Under the pieces are notes generated by a model, which saw only the letters and a program-made list of their open reading frames with translations, was not told the DNA's origin and did not search any database. Made by a program: the position numbers and the translations under genes. A DNA stretch of 64,000 bases from the NCBI GenBank assembly GCA_029204225.1, contig CM055097.1, positions 51,186,195-51,250,194 of the forward strand, in the 5' to 3' direction. Below are positions 46,541 through 59,800 of this stretch, one piece after another. This DNA comes from Diphasiastrum complanatum (lineage: Eukaryota > Streptophyta > Lycopodiopsida > Lycopodiales > Lycopodiaceae). Each line of letters starts with the position of its first letter. The first letter of the stretch is position 1.

Positions 46541-49500
46541 TGTTTTGAACTAGATTCTGCACAGTCTACATTTTTTAATTGTTTTGTCGCACAATTCGCT
46601 CTTTTTGCATATTCTTGAAAAAGCCAACAATTAGCCTATTTTAACTTAGTATCAGTTTTGTAAAATCTTCATGCTCAGTCGTAAAGCGATGTACAAGAGA
46701 GAGACATGGTTAATCAATGTTTAACTTAAATCTCTCTTGTAATAATCAGTAAATTAATCTTGTAATCTCACTTGGTATGATATATGTGTTGGATCATTGT
46801 GAGAAGAGATCAGGAGGAGATGTAACAAGTTGTAGCTAGGATCGAGATATTATATCATCTTCATTGATGACTTCAGTAAGTTTGTTGTTGTATACTTCAT
46901 CCACAACAAGTCTGAAGATATCGATAAGTTTACAGAGTATGTAAACTGGGCTAAGAAGTGGATAGAGAAGAAAGTCAAGTAGATCATATCTCCAACCATT
47001 TTGTTAATTTTTGTAGTAGCCGAGGCATTCTTCATAGGAAGACTACAACCTACACACCACAACACAATGGTTGGTTGAGAGGAAGAACTGGATTATCATG
47101 GAAGTTGCAAGCCTACATGATGGCCTATTCAAAGACATCCAAATCACTATGGGTTGAAGTAGTAGCTATAGCTGCCTACCTATAGAACAGGACAGGTTAA
47201 TCAGACATTCCTCACACTACTCCACATGAAGTGTGGTGGGGTAACAAGCCGAATCTCATATTTGAATATTCGGATGTGTAGCATATGCACACATTCCTAA
47301 AAAGATCCGCAAGAAGCTGGATGAAAAAGTCTAGCAAGGATACCTTGTAGGATATGACATACATTCATCATACTATAAGATCTATCTATCGGAGACTAAT
47401 CAAGTCAAGACTGTCAGAGATGTCAAATTTGATGAAGCAAGAACAATGGCTAATGAAGATCCAGTTAGCTACAAAATTCTTGGCAAGCAATACTATGACC
47501 TACTGACATCGACAGAGGGAGCAGACCTTGAGCATCCAGATGAAGATATTTGAATTCTAGACGAGTTGAATGGTAGTTCAGATGGCAAGCAATCTGACAT
47601 ACAGGTTGTACCAAAACACCTATCACACACAATAGTTATGCACTCGACAAAGACAAAGCAGTCAACAATAGCAAGACACTCAACAAAGGTAAAGCCATTG
47701 AAGTGCCTGCACAATCTCCAAGAAGATCCACAAGAGAAAAAAGAACACCAATCAGTGTCTGACATCTCAGCTTCTATGACAAAAGAGTTTTGTGGATTCA
47801 GTGGTGAACCAAAAATGTATGAGGAAGCTATCGACAATCTTGACAAGGACCAATGGATAAAAGCAATGGAGGAAGAAATGCACTCCATGCAAACTAACAA
47901 GATGTGGACTCTTGAACCAGTATTAGTTGACAGAAAGACTGTCAAATGCAAGTGGATCTACAAATATAAGTATGGACCAGACGTCAATGTATCGACATAC
48001 AAATCGAAGTACAAATTAAAATAGTCTGCTAGGCAGTGGTACAAAAAGAAAGATCAAGCACTCAGATTCTTAGGCTTCTAGCCTTTAATGGTTGATTATA
48101 ACATCTATGTGAAAGTCATAGATGGGAAGATCATCATTATAGGTGTCTATGTAGACGACATCTTGATTCTGTCAAGGTGCAACAACCTGATCGCATAGGT
48201 GAAGGTAGATATTTCGAGACACTTTAAAATATCGAACCTCGGAGAAAAAAATGCCATCTAGGCTTGCAGATCGACAAAGATCCTGAAAGTGGGAGATTCA
48301 AAGGACTATTGAAGATATCGACATGGCAGATTGCAAGGGAGTTAGCACTCCAATGGTTATTGGCATATTACTGACAAGTGAAGACTGTCTCAGAGATGAT
48401 ACAGAACGAGAAGAAATGCTGCATAAGCCCTACAAGAGGCTTATTGGTTCCTTGATGTTCTTGGCAGACAACACATGGCCAGACATTGGTTATGTAGTGT
48501 CTGGAATGAGCTAGTTCAATATAAATACAGGACCTGTACATTGAAAAATTGCCAAGAGGATCTTGCAATATCTACAACAGACAAAAGACTATGGTCTTTG
48601 ATTTTCTCATGATGAAGGGTTTCAGGTGAACTCCTATAGCGAGATGCAAACTGAACATCCATCAAAGATGACTCCAAGAGTGTCTCAGGAGGATGCACTA
48701 TAGCAGCAGATGCAATTGTACAAGAGATCAGCAAGAAGCAGACCAAAACTGCCCAATCTTCATGTGAGGTAGAATATGTTGCTGCAGCCAAAATGGCAAA
48801 TGAGCTGACATGGCTCAAACAATTCTTGGATGGGCTGGGACAGAGCATCGACAAACCGTTTATCCTGTACATGGACAACACATTTGCTATTCATCTGAAA
48901 AAAAAATCCAGTGTTTCATTTCAGCAGGAAACACATTGCTATCAAGTTGTTATATATTTTGAACTAGATTTTGCGCAGTTTGCATTTTTAAACTGTTTGT
49001 CACACAGTTCACTCTTTTCGCATATTTCTAAAAAAGTCGACAATTAGCCTATCTTAACTTAGTATCAGTTTTGTAAAGACCTTCGCATTTACACTTTTTG
49101 TGACTCAGCCGAAGTATGGAACATGTTTGTTCTCACCGAAGTGACCGACATCAAAGGATGATATATTGGGTAAGGATGATAAATCGTCTTGCCAAGCCAT
49201 GACAGTCAACAACCACAGATCAGGTGCCAATGAGAGCCTAAATGCAAACAAAATATGAGGACATATTATCGAGCAGGAACGAACTATCGAGACCTCAGCT
49301 CGACAAGCTTGAAGATTGAAATCTTCACGCTCAGTCATAAAGCAACGTACAAGAGAGAGACATTTTTAATCGATGTTTAGCTTAAATCTCTCTTGTGATA
49401 ATTAGTAAAGTAATCTTGTAATCTCACTTGGTGTGATATATGTATTGGATCATCGTGAGAAGAGATCATGAGGAGATGTATCAAGCAGTAGCTAGTTACA
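46541..49500 (+). mobile_element. Copia-4: plus-strand copia remnant with LTR pair
   Basis: Left LTR fragment 46541 to about 46845 and right LTR 48953 to about 49500 share gaactagatt, caattagcctat, ttaacttagtatcagtt, acaagagagagacat and gagaagagatca. The left LTR lacks about 245 bp present at 49075-49320. The internal part starts inside the integrase, so gag and protease are gone. Confidence 0.75.
46846..48950 (+). pseudogene. Copia-4 integrase, RT and RNase H remnants
   Basis: FIDDFSKFVVVYF opens the integrase core, then TTYTPQHNG, a linker with RDVKFDEARTMANED, and RT N-terminal DQWIKAMEEEM and VKCKWIYKYKYG. A deletion near 48020 removes the RT centre up to VYVDDILILS (48150). DCKGVSTPM and KRLIGSLMFLA follow, then RNase H VEYVAAAKMANELTWLKQFLDG. 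Many stops. Not functional. Confidence 0.8.
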
Positions 49501-49799
49501 AGATACCGAGAATTAGCAGTAGCTAGTTTTTTTTTACTCATGAGAGAGAACACATCTGTTGTGTCGACGTGCTGATCTGGGAAATAGACAGCACTCAAAA
49601 GAATTGTTCAATATATACTTGATTTTGATAATATAGACAAGTTGCAGCACTCTACTCCATCATGTGCATAATTTGTGAATGAATTGAAATGCTTGCTAGC
49701 GATAGAGATACTTCTGCTGTTTCTTAAATTATCTGATTAAATATTATTTGTCATTCATAGATTTAATATTGGATCTGTAGTAGCAGTCTGTAGTTCGGA

Positions 49800-50384
49800 G
49801 GATGATTAATCACGGAATGGACCAGTAGCTTCGCCCACACAGATTGACTCCATTTGAGTTTTACATTAGTGAGTCATGATAGCCTGACTTCAAAGTGCTC
49901 AAAGTCTCTGACTTGTTGAAGAGCATCTTCGTGCAATTCACAATAGTGGTATCAAAACATAATCCAATCTACAACAGTGCTATCAGAGCCTACTCGGACT
50001 CACAACATATACTAGTCTATTTCCTAAAGAACCAAAGAGGCTACTGTTATAGATGGGGGATCAGGTGTCAACCTTATCTCCTCTACTTTGTCTGAGAAAT
50101 GGAATCTACAAGGCCTGAAAGTTGCCAAGTTTGCCATCAAACTAGTTGATCAATCATGTGTGCAACCTAAGGGGATTGTAGAAGACATTCTAGTCAAGAT
50201 AGCAGGGGAACAATCTATCATTACATTTGTGGTGATGAACATCAACGTGCTGATAATGTTGCCAAAAGTGCATTGGGAACCTGATGCAAATAAAAAAAAA
50301 TGTCATTTTTGAATCATGCATGGTCTTATCCTAGGCCATATTGTATCTAGACATGAGATCGCCACTGATTTGTCTAAGATACGT
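49800..50384 (+). pseudogene. Gypsy protease-RT junction remnant
   Basis: VDQSCVQPKGIVEDILVKI and ITFVVMNINV resemble the segment after the gypsy protease. Then KKKCHF, LILGHIVSRHEIATDLSKIR matches the RT palm end. Much between is deleted. It is cut at 50385 by the four-gene element copy IV. Confidence 0.6.
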
Positions 50385-52872
50385 CATTAGAGGAGTTCTC
50401 AATATCAAAAAGACCCTTTGTAAAGATACTTTTATTTTTTTCCTTTAGTTTCGACCGTCACCAGGCCCAATCAAAATACACAGATTTGAAATCTGCGTAA
50501 CGTAGTTCAAATTAACTAAAAAATAAAAATGCAATTTAGAAAACTTTGAAATTTGTGTCCGGGCAGCATGGATGTATTCCATTGGTTTCTTCTTCTTGTC
50601 CGATACGTGCTAATCTGCCTGATGTCAATATCTCAAGTTAAATTTACTTGACTATGCTGGTTAGTATAATGAAATTTTCTAACTATACTAGTTACAACTA
50701 TAGAAATATAGTATGTACAGTTACATAAAATATGGTATACGCAGTAACTGTGACTATGTTGGCATTCACATTAGATTAAATGTGATACGAAAAATTGAAA
50801 TTAAGTATCATATCAGAGAGATTTTTGGCACCCAAGCTTTGAAAATAGCAATGGCAAGGAGATCCAGATCTACAATCAAGTCTGTGATTCTTTACAATGA
50901 GAAAGATGAAGCTGATAATTGGAAGCCAACAAAATATACGAAGAACTCATGGGTATTGCTGCATCCATCATCAAAGGACAATTTTCGACAAAAGAAAAGA
51001 GCAAAAATGACTTACAAATCTTATTGGAAAGCAAAAATTTTGGAGTTTAAGACTACCCCGGGAGGTCAATCTATATCAGAAGTCTTAGTACAACATGTAT
51101 ATATGCATTCAGAAATCAAAGTACATGATATCAATCCTCATGATCATAAAAAATGTAATTGTAAGTATATCAAAACATATGCACTCTACAACAATCATAG
51201 GTGATTTTCTTTATTGATGCTCTTTAGATTATTATTTGAATGCTTCAACATTGTTTTTTTCTTTCAGATTTATATCCATCATGCATAAGTGAATGGGAGC
51301 CCACACAATCACTTGCAAGAATATTAGACGTGATTCACTCTGATGTTGAAAAGCTGCAATACAGAGGAAGAAGTCCAAAGGAGCTGGTATCTGTTTTTAT
51401 GAATCTTTATATACGCCACAAACAAATGGAAGTTTTGGCAAGCTTGAAGCAATTCCATTGCCTATTTTTCAAAGTAATGAGTGGCTCTTGACAGCATTGT
51501 TTCTAAATCCTTGAGATGCAAGCTACTCATTGATATTAGAAATGCTATGAAGATAAGCACAGGCTTGAAAATTGTTCACCTTAGTTGGTTTATCTCATTA
51601 CATATATTTGTTGATTTTTTCTCGAGTGCTAGTGTTCGTAGGATATTTGTTGATTTTTTCTCGAGTGCTAGTGTTCATAGGACAACAACTTTATTTGTTT
51701 GCAAGGATTTTCTAGATGAGACTTTGTCAGATCTCATGGATCAAGGCTGGGATAGTAAAACAAATAATGACATAGAATGCAGGATTAAAAAGTCCTCAAT
51801 GATCTTTCGTTATCATATCGAAAAGCAAATGCTCAGTCTCACATTTAGCTACCAGAGATACAAGAAAATTGAAGGTACACGGCTACCACCGGATCAAGAC
51901 TTTGAACTAAATGATCACACAAACCGAATGGAGATAAGCATTATCTACAATGAGGAATATTTGACTATGGTTGAGGTGGAAGAGCATTGGAAGCTTGATT
52001 TTATCAGAACAGAGCTCATGCTATTACAAACCAATCTACCAACATATTTCAGATTTATCATCAACGGAAGACTCGTAAGTACTTTTTGCTTATTGCCATT
52101 TCAAAATAGAACAAAATAAGAGAAATGTCATCATTTACAATTGCACATTCACTAATATTTGCCATGTCACAGGTGTGAAAAAGACAGGAGCTGATAACGT
52201 GCTGCAAAGATCTACCTACAACAATCACCATTAAGGGAGAACAATAGCTTCAAATAAACTTTAATAAAAATCAATGTATACACTCTTTCATTCAATATAT
52301 GAAAGCCCAAGTTGGGCATCAGTACATGTATTTTGTGCTCCCATATTCATAAACTGGAGTAGCATTTGATATATCAATGTATATTTTCCTATGAATTCTA
52401 TACATGTATTTTTGTTCTGATCTTAATTTAGTATAACTACATCATCCTTTGCACCATGCCAGTATAATGGGAGGCTGAAGCCTTGCCCTAGCCAGTATAC
52501 TCAAGATAATTTCTTGTCTAAATCTGTACACCTGGCTTGATGTGTAGTCAGGAAGTGTAAACTACAAAATAGAACATTCATGTATTAGTAATGGCCAAAA
52601 ACATCAACAAAATAGAAAACTAATCATGATTCCAAAATAAGAATAAAATAATTTATCACCTTAGAAATATCAACATCTTGCTGAAGGTTGAACCACTCAA
52701 AAAATAACTTTGTATTGTATAATGTGTACCACCCACAGCTGAATGAATCATTTTCAGCACACAAGAAATCAATTATGAAATAGAATGAATTAGAATGAAA
52801 CAATTAAATTAGAATACTGATTTCAGAATGCTATTAAGAAAGACAAAGTTTACCTCCAAACTCACGATCTTT
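50385..52872 (+). mobile_element. Four-gene DNA element, copy IV fragment (gene D and end of gene C)
   Basis: A direct repeat of 34445-36950 at about 95% identity by eye, starting at the same base (CATTAGAGGAG) and ending inside gene C at ctcacgatct, where copy II continues. The gene C remnant (52440-52870, minus) lost about 21 bp including the acceptor before the catalytic Cys exon. Confidence 0.8.
50851..52119 (+). pseudogene. Gene D, copy IV
   Basis: Exon 1 is 50851-51160, an intron is at 51161-51267 (GTAAGTAT...CTTTCAG), and exon 2 starts at 51268. It keeps Gln or Glu codons where copy II has stops. A deletion of about 10 bp near 51386 and another near 51487 shift the frame. A 42-bp in-frame tandem duplication at about 51606-51689 repeats IFVDFFSSASV[RH]R. 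After it the frame is open to the stop at 52117 (INGRLVS then a short intron-derived tail). Exon 2 probably ends at the donor gtaagt near 52075, as the same sequence in copy II does. Confidence 0.6.
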
Positions 52873-53281
52873 TGCAATATTTTTAAGTGTATTACATCTA
52901 CGAATCTTTCTCATGTAATGCATGCCAAGAACATACTCTCAAGCAACTATTGAACAGAAACGTTTAGAGCGTGCACAACGATTAGAAGCATATAGGAAAT
53001 CTAGAGATTTGTATTTGTAGAATTTGCAAAACTCACCAGTTAGAGCAAGATTAACACCTGAAGCGTTTAATGATCTTCTAAATGCTACTACAGCATTTGT
53101 AGATTCATTTGAGAAAAGATTCATAGAAACACCAAGTTCTACATATTCATCTGAATCAAATTCGTCTGATTCTGAGCGTAGTCTAGATTTTGATCCTCCA
53201 AGTTCACCTAGTTCACCACCATTTGTTAATATGGCTAATCCAGCGCCACCCACATCTACAAAAATTGTGAAGATTATTTAA
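52873..53281 (+). other. Orphan coding-like fragment of unknown origin
   Basis: An open stretch with one TAG (near 53018) reads EQKRLERAQRLEAYRKSRDL, then RARLTPEAFNDLLNATTAF and a Ser/Asp-rich tail (SSESNSSDSERSLD, SPSSPPFVNMANPAPP). The charged helix followed by an acidic Ser-rich linker suggests a gag-like or regulatory N-terminus. I recognise no family. Confidence 0.35.
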
Positions 53282-53799
53282 ATATTATCTTCCTATCTCG
53301 AGTTTGGAGTCATGTCCATGATAATTTCCACTAGATTTCATGTTGTACATATAAGGAGTGTGAATTGAGCACATATCCTTCTAGTGTAGCTCGGATTTGA
53401 GTTAGATAGGCTCAATTATGATGACATGCAGATGTTTTGATAGCATGCAAAGTCTTGCTGTATGCATGCAAGCCACATGCAATCAGTGAATGCAACGTGC
53501 AAAGTAGTTTCTATGATCTACACATGTCTAGACAATTTTATGAGTTGACATGCAGTACATGCACCATACATGCATGCAGTTACACATGTGGATCTCTGGT
53601 AGGTGAATTAGTTCAGTTAAGTGGACTTTCCATGCAACTCCACTATAGGAATTTGAGTCTCTCTCATGTAGGGAAAGCTAGGCATGTTTTGCCATATTGT
53701 GAATATTGAGATTTTGGTGTTTTGGACTCATTCTCTTTCTACCCAAGTTTTCTATGTATGATTTTCTCTCTCTACCCGAGAGCAGCCTCTTTTTCCCAT
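53282..53799. other. Non-coding stretch rich in TGCATG words
   Basis: TGCATGCA or ATGCATGC-like words are frequent at 53430-53590. No gene, LTR pair or element end was identified. Confidence 0.35.
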
Positions 53800-56132
53800 A
53801 CTGAACACTTAGAATTATTTTTGACATTCATTTCTCATAGTGAAGAGTAATAATACCATAAAGATCAAACTAGCATTGATTGACAATAGGAAAGTTGATC
53901 ATACAAGAAATAATATTGTGTTACAAGCATGATCTATCAACAAAATATGAAACTAAATACAATAAATGCCTCAACTCGGCTAGAGAGAGAATATTAATGT
54001 ACATATTCGAGTAGAGAGAGAGGGCACAAAGAACTTAGTCTCCAAATTTTCATTACACACAAAAATCATCATCTTCTTAATGAGAGTACATCACATATAT
54101 ATAGATCCATGGACTCTCCTCCTACTTTGAGTTTAATTGGAGTTATGAATCCACCTCTCAAGCTATCTAGACTTATTCAAGCCACCTCAATATGTCTAAT
54201 TGTGCCACCTAGTATTTTAATCATATTCACTTAGACAAAATCCGAGTGATATGAGATAAGAATTGAGCCTTGCATACCAAGACTTTGGTGCCTGTTTTAG
54301 TCCATACAGACTTTTGAACAAAAGACAAATTTTTGGTTCATCACCCTCCTTCACAAAACCTGGAGGTTGCTCCATATAGATCTCCTCCTCAAGGTAACCA
54401 TTGAGAAATGCATTAGAAACATCAAACTGGAACATACTCCATTTGTGAAAACATGCAAGAGAGATGAGTATTCAAATTGTTACCATCTTTGCAACTGGTG
54501 CAAAGGTATCTTCATAATCAAGACCTTTAATCTGAGAGTAGCCTTTAGCACAAAGTCTTGCTTTATACTTATTGATAGATCCATCATGATTATACTTGAT
54601 TTTGAATACCCACTTACATCCGATCACATGCATGTTGTTTGGTGGCTCCACAAGCTCCCATGTGTTATTTGACATCAAGGCTTCAAATTCTTGGATATTT
54701 CTTCAACCCACTTATTGGATTGAAAAGTTTCTTGGAGATCCTTAGGCTCTTCATCTGATATACAAAGTGCATGATAGGAAGTTTCACGTTCCACTTGCCT
54801 TCCTTCTTCATCATATGTGAGCCTCCTTGGCTCAGATCTTGCTCGTGTAGGTCTTCTTGGTGTGGTAGCTTGAATTTGCTCCTCTTCAAGCCTCAACCTC
54901 ACCTTATCTTGAAAGGAAATTGCTTCTCTACATAAGCTTTAAAAGTAAGAAAAACATCATAAACCATGGCTTTTGAAGACAGCATATAGATCCAAGAATG
55001 TCTTGTATAATCATCTACAAAAGAGACAAAGCAGTTGGCTCCTCCTTTGCTCTTAGTTGATGAGAAATGAACATCTGAGTGTATAAGCTCAAATGGTTGC
55101 TTTGTCTCGATACTTGATCTAGGAAAAGGCCTTATGTGTGACTTTGCCAGCACACAAGCTTCACAAGGTAGAAGCTCCTTTGACAGTGTCTTTGGTAGAC
55201 CAACAGCTTTTCCTTCTTTGACCATAGATTGCATGGCTTTGAAATTGGGATGACTCAATCTCTTATGCCACAGATCCTCCTGTAGAACCTTGGTCTCATA
55301 AGCAATATCTGAAATGTTAGGAATCTCCCTAGAATCTAGTTTTTACAACTTACCAATTCTAGATCCTCTAGCAATAACTTCATTTTCTCTTGAGATTATA
55401 CACTTGTCAACTTGAAACTTGACATCCAATCCACTATCAAACAACTGTCCTACACTAATGAGATTCTTAGTCAATTTAGGTACATACAGTACATCATGTA
55501 AGCAAAAAGATTTTGATGATGATGCATGTAATGGAATGCTACCTATTCTTTCAATCCTACACTCTACATCATTAGCAGTATAGATTGACCTTTTTGCACC
55601 TAGATATGGCATGAGATTAGTGAAAGAGTTCCTAGAACTAGACATGTGAGAATTAGCCCCACTATCTATCCACCAGACGACTTCATTTTTAAAAGGAAAA
55701 GATGAAAAGACATCATTAATGAATCCTCTCTTTCACTCTCTACACCCTCACACTCATCCTCATTAGTAAGGTTAGCTTGCTTAGATTGGTTCTTCTTCTT
55801 GAAACAGTTTGATAATGTCCTTTCTTTCCACAGAAAAAATACTTGATCTTTGACAGCTTCTTCTTGCCACTAGATGTTGCACCTTGTGAGGACTGATCCT
55901 CACCACCTTCTTTGGCTTTATCCTTCTTGAAGTGTTGTTGTCCTTTGCCCTTGCATCTTGACTTGTCTCTGATGAAAAGTGCTTTGTCATTTCCACCATT
56001 TTTCAATGAAAGTCTGTTGATCCTCAACATCTTGTTCTCTTGCCTGATTTCTTCAACAATGAGAACACCTTGCAGTGTCTCCAAGGATGGAAGATCCTCT
56101 TTGATAGCATAAGTCTACACAATATTAACCTC
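53800..56132 (-). mobile_element. Copia-5: internally deleted minus-strand copia
   Basis: A putative LTR region at 53800-54110 (tcaactcggctagagagag resembles the Copia-6 LTR) is followed by a PPT-like complement, ctctcctcctac, at 54113-54124, then coding remnants. The right end is cut inside gag at about 56132, exactly where the truncated Copia-6 LTR starts. Confidence 0.65.
54217..56130 (-). pseudogene. Copia-5 gag-integrase-RT remnants
   Basis: On the minus strand, a gag end (LETLQGVLIVEEIR, then KIKYFFCGKKGHY, a knuckle with its first Cys changed to Tyr) precedes the protease-linker (FCLHDVLYVPKLTKNLISVG). The integrase first half follows (CEACVLAKSH, LIHSDVHFSS, FVDDYTRHSWIY). It breaks at KQFPFKIR and resumes at the linker (RRPTRARSEPRRLTYD), so the second half of integrase is deleted. 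RT has [23 protein letters not shown] and YGLKQAPKSWY, then stops at 54217. The YVDD part of RT and all RNase H are missing. Confidence 0.85.
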
Positions 56133-56860
56133 TGTGATTGGCACTATAACCTGATTCTAGATTGATCAACAAAATCTAGTTCAGAAGAAATGGCTAATCC
56201 ACAATCTAGCATGCTAATCAACAGAATATAATAGCAATGAATCAAAGAATGAATAAAAATACAAGATTTCAATGTATGAGTATTAGCCTCAACACGAGTT
56301 AGAGAGAGAGAGCTAGAGAGATAACAAGCAATATTTGTTTAGATCCAAAATGGCATGAGATAGCTACAAAACTTTGGTTCTTCATCATTGATCGTGTGGA
56401 GAGCTACACATATTTATGGAGATTGAGGTAGCTCGAAGTAGAACCATATCTATCCACTCCAAAATGACATCTAAAGTGACATCTAGAGTCTATGTGACAT
56501 TTGTCACTTGTCATGCATGAAATTCTACCAACTTTTTACAAGTGTACTAGTTCTAACTAGAAATGTCCAAATCATCATGCATGTGTCCATTAAACTTTGT
56601 GCATGCCTTCCATGTCACTATGGATCACTTACAATTAATGCATGTGAGTTGCCACGAGTTTCTACAAGCATAATCATGCTAATTCTATGTCTACAAACTA
56701 TATGCAAGTTGCATTTATCAAACTAGATAATACATAACCATGTAGCTCGAGTTCTATGTAGGCCAAACTTGGCATTTTTCATTAATGAGCTACATACTTG
56801 CATGGTACAACATTTGTAGCAAGCCAAGAAATCAATATGGATTGTTTTTCAATTTTAACA
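56133..56860 (-). repeat. 3' LTR of Copia-6 (truncated)
   Basis: It matches 61641-62369 throughout. The first part of the LTR (tgacaaaattt through aattaaattt) is absent and Copia-5 gag abuts instead. Confidence 0.9.
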
Positions 56861-56877
56861 CTCCTCCTAAAAATGAT

Positions 56878-59800
56878 CTATATTGATTTGAACATGGATC
56901 TTGGTATAACTCCAAGGTTGGCTCTATGCTTGTTGAAGGAACTTTTGCTCAAAGGTTTGGTGAGCATATCTGCAATGCAAGATGATGTGTCGATGTGCTC
57001 CAATTTGATTTCACCTCCAATGAGCTTCTCTCTCACGAAGTGATGTGCAACTTCGATATGCTTGCTCCTTGCATGGAATATTGGGTTGTTGGCAAGGGCT
57101 TGAGCTGAAATGTTGTCATAATTATCTTTAGCTCCACTAATAACCTCTTGATCCAAAGCACTTCCTTTGTTGTTGTAGTGAGTGCCTTGTACTCAGCTTC
57201 ACATGATGAGAGTGATACAGTATCTTGCTTTTTGGAAAGCCAAGATGTCAAGTTTCCTCCAAGATATATGACATAAGCACCTGTAGATTTTTGATCTGCT
57301 CTATCACTTGCAAAATTCGAGTCAAAATAACCAATAATAAAAAAATCTTCACTTTTATACAATAAACCAAAATCAAAAGTTGAAGATATATATCTAAGCA
57401 CTCTCTTGGCCTTTTTCCAATGATAAACTGAAGGATTTTGCATAGCCTGGCTCAACTTATGAACACTAAAGCTTATGTCAGGTCTAGTTATTGTGAGCCA
57501 AATTAAGGAGCCTATAAGACTTCTAAAAAGTGTGATGTCCTCGAAGGATCTTTCATCACCTTTGTTAGAGTCCTTTACATTTTGCTCCATAGGTGTTTCT
57601 ATACTCTTACAATTCAACATATTGAACTTTTTTAACATTGAAAGAGCATACTTAGATTGACATACAAAAGTTTTATCTTTAAGAAAGTCAATCTCTAATC
57701 CTACAATATAGTGAATTTTTCCAAGATCTTGCATCTTGAACTCTTTTCCAAGTGCAATCTTGGTTTCCTCAACTAACTTGATACAACTTCTTGTCAGAAT
57801 GATATCAACATAAATAAGAAGGATGACAATATCTTTATCACAAAACTTGACATATAAGAAAGGATCATAGTTACTAAGATTAAATCCTAGTGACTCAAGA
57901 AAGGTGTTAAGTCGATAATACCATGACCTTGGAGCTTGCTTTAATCCATATAAACTTTTGAAGAGCAAGCAAACTTTTCCTTCATCATGGATGAACCCAA
58001 TAGGTTGATCCATATAGATCTCTTCTTCTAGATAGCCATTTAGAAATGCATTAGAAACATCTAATTGAAGAATTTTCCAATTGAAAAAATAAGCAAGAGA
58101 AATTATGATTCTAATTGACACCATCTTTGCAACTAGGACAAAGGTCTCCTCATAATCAAGTCCATATACTTGAGCAAATCCTTTAGCACAAAGCCTAGCC
58201 TTGTACTTGTTGATTGTGCCATCTTGATTATACTTGACTCGAAAAACCCATTTGCAACCAATGGTATGCTTGTTGGATGGAAGATCCACAAGCTGCCATG
58301 TATTATTGGCCATCAAAGCATCATATTCTTCCTTCATGGCAAGGTACCATTCCTTTGAGTTGATAGCATCATATACATCCTTCGGCTCCTCATGAGAAAT
58401 AAAATAGGCACAATTAGTGGAGTTGATTTCCACTTGCTTTTCTCTATCTTCATAGGTAAGCCTTCTAGGCTCGGATCTTTCTCTTTGAGTTCTCCTTGGT
58501 GAAAAAGTTCGAGGTGACTCCTCCTCAAATCTGGCCCCATCTCTCCATGATGATCTTCAAGGGCGATGACTGCAGTATCTTTGTGAGAATCTTTGAGCTC
58601 GACCTTCTCAAGAATGTATTTTTGATCTTCATGGAATATCACATCTCTACACTCAATTGTAGTTGAGGTAGAGGGAACATAGATCCTGTAAGCTTTCTTG
58701 TTGGATGCATATCCAACCATGATCCCTTTAACATAATTAGGATCATCTCTTTTCCTTGTTTCCAAGGGCATATTAACAAAGCAAGTACAACCAAAAACTC
58801 TAAGGTGATCTACCTTAGGTTTTTTTTGAAACAAGACTTCAAAAGGTGTTTTTCCAGCAAGAGCATTGTGAGGTGATCTATTGCACAAATAGTTTGCACA
58901 ATTTATAGCTTCACCCCAATACTCAATAGGCAAAGAAGCTGCTACTCAAATCGCTTTAACACATTCACATAAAGATCTGGTTTTTCTCTCAGCTACTCCA
59001 ATTTGGGATGGAGAATAGGCACAAGAAAATTCTCTCTTTATTCCTTCACCTTCACGATAATTATGAAACTTGCTGGAGATATATTCACCTCCTCCATTGC
59101 ATCTTAAAGGTTTAACTTTGCAAGAAAACTGTTTTTCTACATAAGCTTTGAAGATAAGAAAGTGATAAAAAACCATAGCCTTTGAAGAAAGTAGATACAA
59201 CCAAGTGTATCTAGTAAAGTCATCAATAAAGGTGACAAAACATGTTGCACCACCAATACTTTTAGAAGAGAAAAAATGTACATCTGAATGTATGAGTTCC
59301 AATGGATAAGTAGTCTTTATAAAAGACTTCTGATATGGCTTTCTGTGTGACTTTGCAATGGCACAAGCCTCACAAGGCTTGAAATCTTTAGAAAGAGATT
59401 TTGGAAGACCAAAAGCCTTCTCCTTCTTAACCATAGAAGACATAGATGTAAAGATAGGATGTCCCAACCTTCTATGCCACAGCTCCTTAGATAACAAAGC
59501 AACTTTGCAAAGGTTTGCATTCTCATAAGAATTCAACTTAAAAATTCCACCACATCTAGTTCCATCGGCAAGGATATCATCTTTTGTCTTGATGAAACAA
59601 GTATTACATCACAAGCATTATCAAACAACTTTTCCACACTAATTAAGTTCTTTTTAAGTTTTGGAATGAAAAGGACATTAGAAAGTGCAAGAACTTTTGA
59701 AGAAGCAAGTTTCAATGGAATGTTGCCAATTCCTTCTATTGGACACTCATAATCATTAGCTGTGTAAATAGATCTCTTGAGTCCTTTGAAAGGTAAGATT

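Noticed and set aside
53430-53590. TGCATGCA-rich stretch as a regulatory island or satellite
   Set aside because: No regular period and no adjacent gene; may be chance AT-rich composition bias.
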